Below, piece after piece: positions 5,071-5,858 of a DNA stretch of 5,858 nucleotides (position 1 is its first letter; each line of letters starts with the position of its first letter). Position numbers and translations under genes: made by a program. The notes beneath the pieces are model-generated. The model saw only the letters and a list, made by a program, of their open reading frames with translations, had not been told where the DNA came from and searched no databases. Source of the DNA: an uncultured Brachyspira sp. GTDB lineage: Bacteria; Spirochaetota; Brachyspiria; Brachyspirales; Brachyspiraceae. The stretch lies in contig CAKVCJ010000132.1 of the NCBI GenBank assembly GCA_934725655.1, positions 1-5,858 of the forward strand, in the 5' to 3' direction.

Positions 5071-5858
5071 GAAAAAAGATAATAGTAATGAAAAAAGCCA
5101 TTATATTAATCTAAGTTTATTAACAGAAGAAGAGAGAGAGATTGTAATAAATACTATTGAACTAAAAAGCAAGAATGTGAAAGATATTATGATACCGAGA
5201 GTTGATGTGAATATGATTCATATAGACACAAGTTATGAGAAGGTGATTAAGGCTTTTAATAGAGATAGAAACTCGAGAATACCTGTTTATAAAGACGGCA
5301 TAGATGATATTGTAGGCGTACTATATGTTAAGGATTTGGTGGATATAGACGAAAAAACTTTTAATTTGAAAAAGATAATACACAAGGCTTTTTTTGTTCC
5401 TATATCTATTTCACTTATGGAGCTTTTGAAGAATTTTAGAATGAAGCAAATACATATTGCTATGGTTGTTGATGAGTATGGAGGGTTTTCTGGAATTGTT
5501 ACTATGGAAGATGTGCTTGAGGAGATTATAGGCGATATTAGAGATGAGTTTGATGAGGACGATGATGATGAAGTAAAAAGCAATGATGACGGAAGCTTTT
5601 TAGTTGATGCGAGGATGAGGATAGATGAGATTAATAAATATGGAATACTTCCTGACATACCAGATGATGATGCGGATACGGTTGGAGGATTTTTATTTTC
5701 TTATCTTGGAAGGCTTCCGAAAAGAAATGAGGCTATTAAATATAATGGCTATTCTTTTACTGTTGTTGGAAAGAGCGGAAACATTGTTACAAAGATTAGA
5801 ATAGAGAAGCTAAATAAGGAAATGCAAGAGACAATAGAAAATTTAGAAAATAATGAAG
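5033..5858 (+). CDS. tlyC: TlyC/CorC (YbeX) family CBS-domain protein, 3' end outside window
   Basis: The frame is open for 275 codons to the window edge with no stop, so the gene is 3'-partial, although its domains look complete. The layout is a lysine-rich N-terminus (1-22), CBS domain 1 (about 50-108, from DIMIPRVDV to YVKDLV), CBS domain 2 (about 113-168, with AMVVDEYGGFSGIVTMEDVLEEIIGDI), a very acidic linker (EFDEDDDDE, 172-180), and a CorC/HlyC transporter-associated domain (about 187-258, with DTVGGFLFSYLGRLP). There is no DUF21 membrane domain, no signal peptide and no hydrophobic segment, so a cytosolic protein is expected, as for E. coli YbeX/CorC. Brachyspira TlyC was named a hemolysin from heterologous tests and is about this long. 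The operon position directly after ybeY instead supports a ribosome or ion-homeostasis role. CBS pairs commonly bind adenosyl ligands; which ligand binds here is unknown. It overlaps ybeY by 38 nt. Confidence 0.93.
   Translation, partial: MPIKKILKKITNKKKDNSNEKSHYINLSLLTEEEREIVINTIELKSKNVKDIMIPRVDVNMIHIDTSYEKVIKAFNRDRNSRIPVYKDGIDDIVGVLYVKDLVDIDEKTFNLKKIIHKAFFVPISISLMELLKNFRMKQIHIAMVVDEYGGFSGIVTMEDVLEEIIGDIRDEFDEDDDDEVKSNDDGSFLVDARMRIDEINKYGILPDIPDDDADTVGGFLFSYLGRLPKRNEAIKYNGYSFTVVGKSGNIVTKIRIEKLNKEMQETIENLENNE

Noticed and set aside
5287..5658. Antisense serine-rich open frame (123 codons, minus strand) within tlyC
   Set aside because: The serine runs are the reverse reading of the GAT/GAG-rich acidic region of tlyC, and the plus-strand protein has full CBS and CorC domains.
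1..5858. CRISPR array, tRNA or rRNA gene, insertion sequence, integrase or toxin-antitoxin pair
   Set aside because: I found no spaced direct repeats, no RNA-gene consensus segments, no terminal inverted repeats and no transposase- or toxin-like proteins; the DNA is almost fully taken up by housekeeping genes.

Overview
The window is AT-rich, densely coding DNA. Gene content and protein style point to a spirochaete of the genus Brachyspira: a TlyC-type CBS/CorC protein, a 7TM-HD c-di-AMP phosphodiesterase, and lysine- and asparagine-rich low-complexity protein ends. The genus is inferred from recognising the proteins; no rRNA or other marker is present, and the species cannot be told.

Layout: (1) 18-599 (+) is a complete clpP. 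(2) 648-1100 (-) is a small VOC/glyoxalase-fold protein, convergent with clpP. (3) About 1101-1250 is a divergent intergenic region with a TTGACA promoter and an operator-like palindrome. (4) From about 1252 to the window end (+) there is a tightly packed cluster: phoH (ybeZ-like), pgpH (yqfF-like), ybeY, and tlyC (ybeX/corC-like). Spacings are 23 nt, 1 nt and a 38-nt overlap, so a single transcript is likely. tlyC runs off the right edge with no stop codon seen. No stretch over 300 bases lacks a gene.

How the genes fit together: PhoH (ATPase), YbeY (metal-dependent endoribonuclease involved in rRNA maturation) and the CBS/CorC protein match the E. coli ybeZ-ybeY-ybeX order. PgpH between PhoH and YbeY matches the Firmicutes yqf-type order. 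The cluster therefore combines rRNA/ribosome maintenance with c-di-AMP turnover, and ends in a protein whose CBS domains could bind adenine nucleotides. This is largely a conserved housekeeping module, not a new defence or mobile system. The points worth a second look are the phoH start (no canonical start codon sits behind its Shine-Dalgarno sequence), the palindrome over its promoter, the naming of TlyC as a hemolysin, and the altered metal-ligand pattern of the VOC protein.
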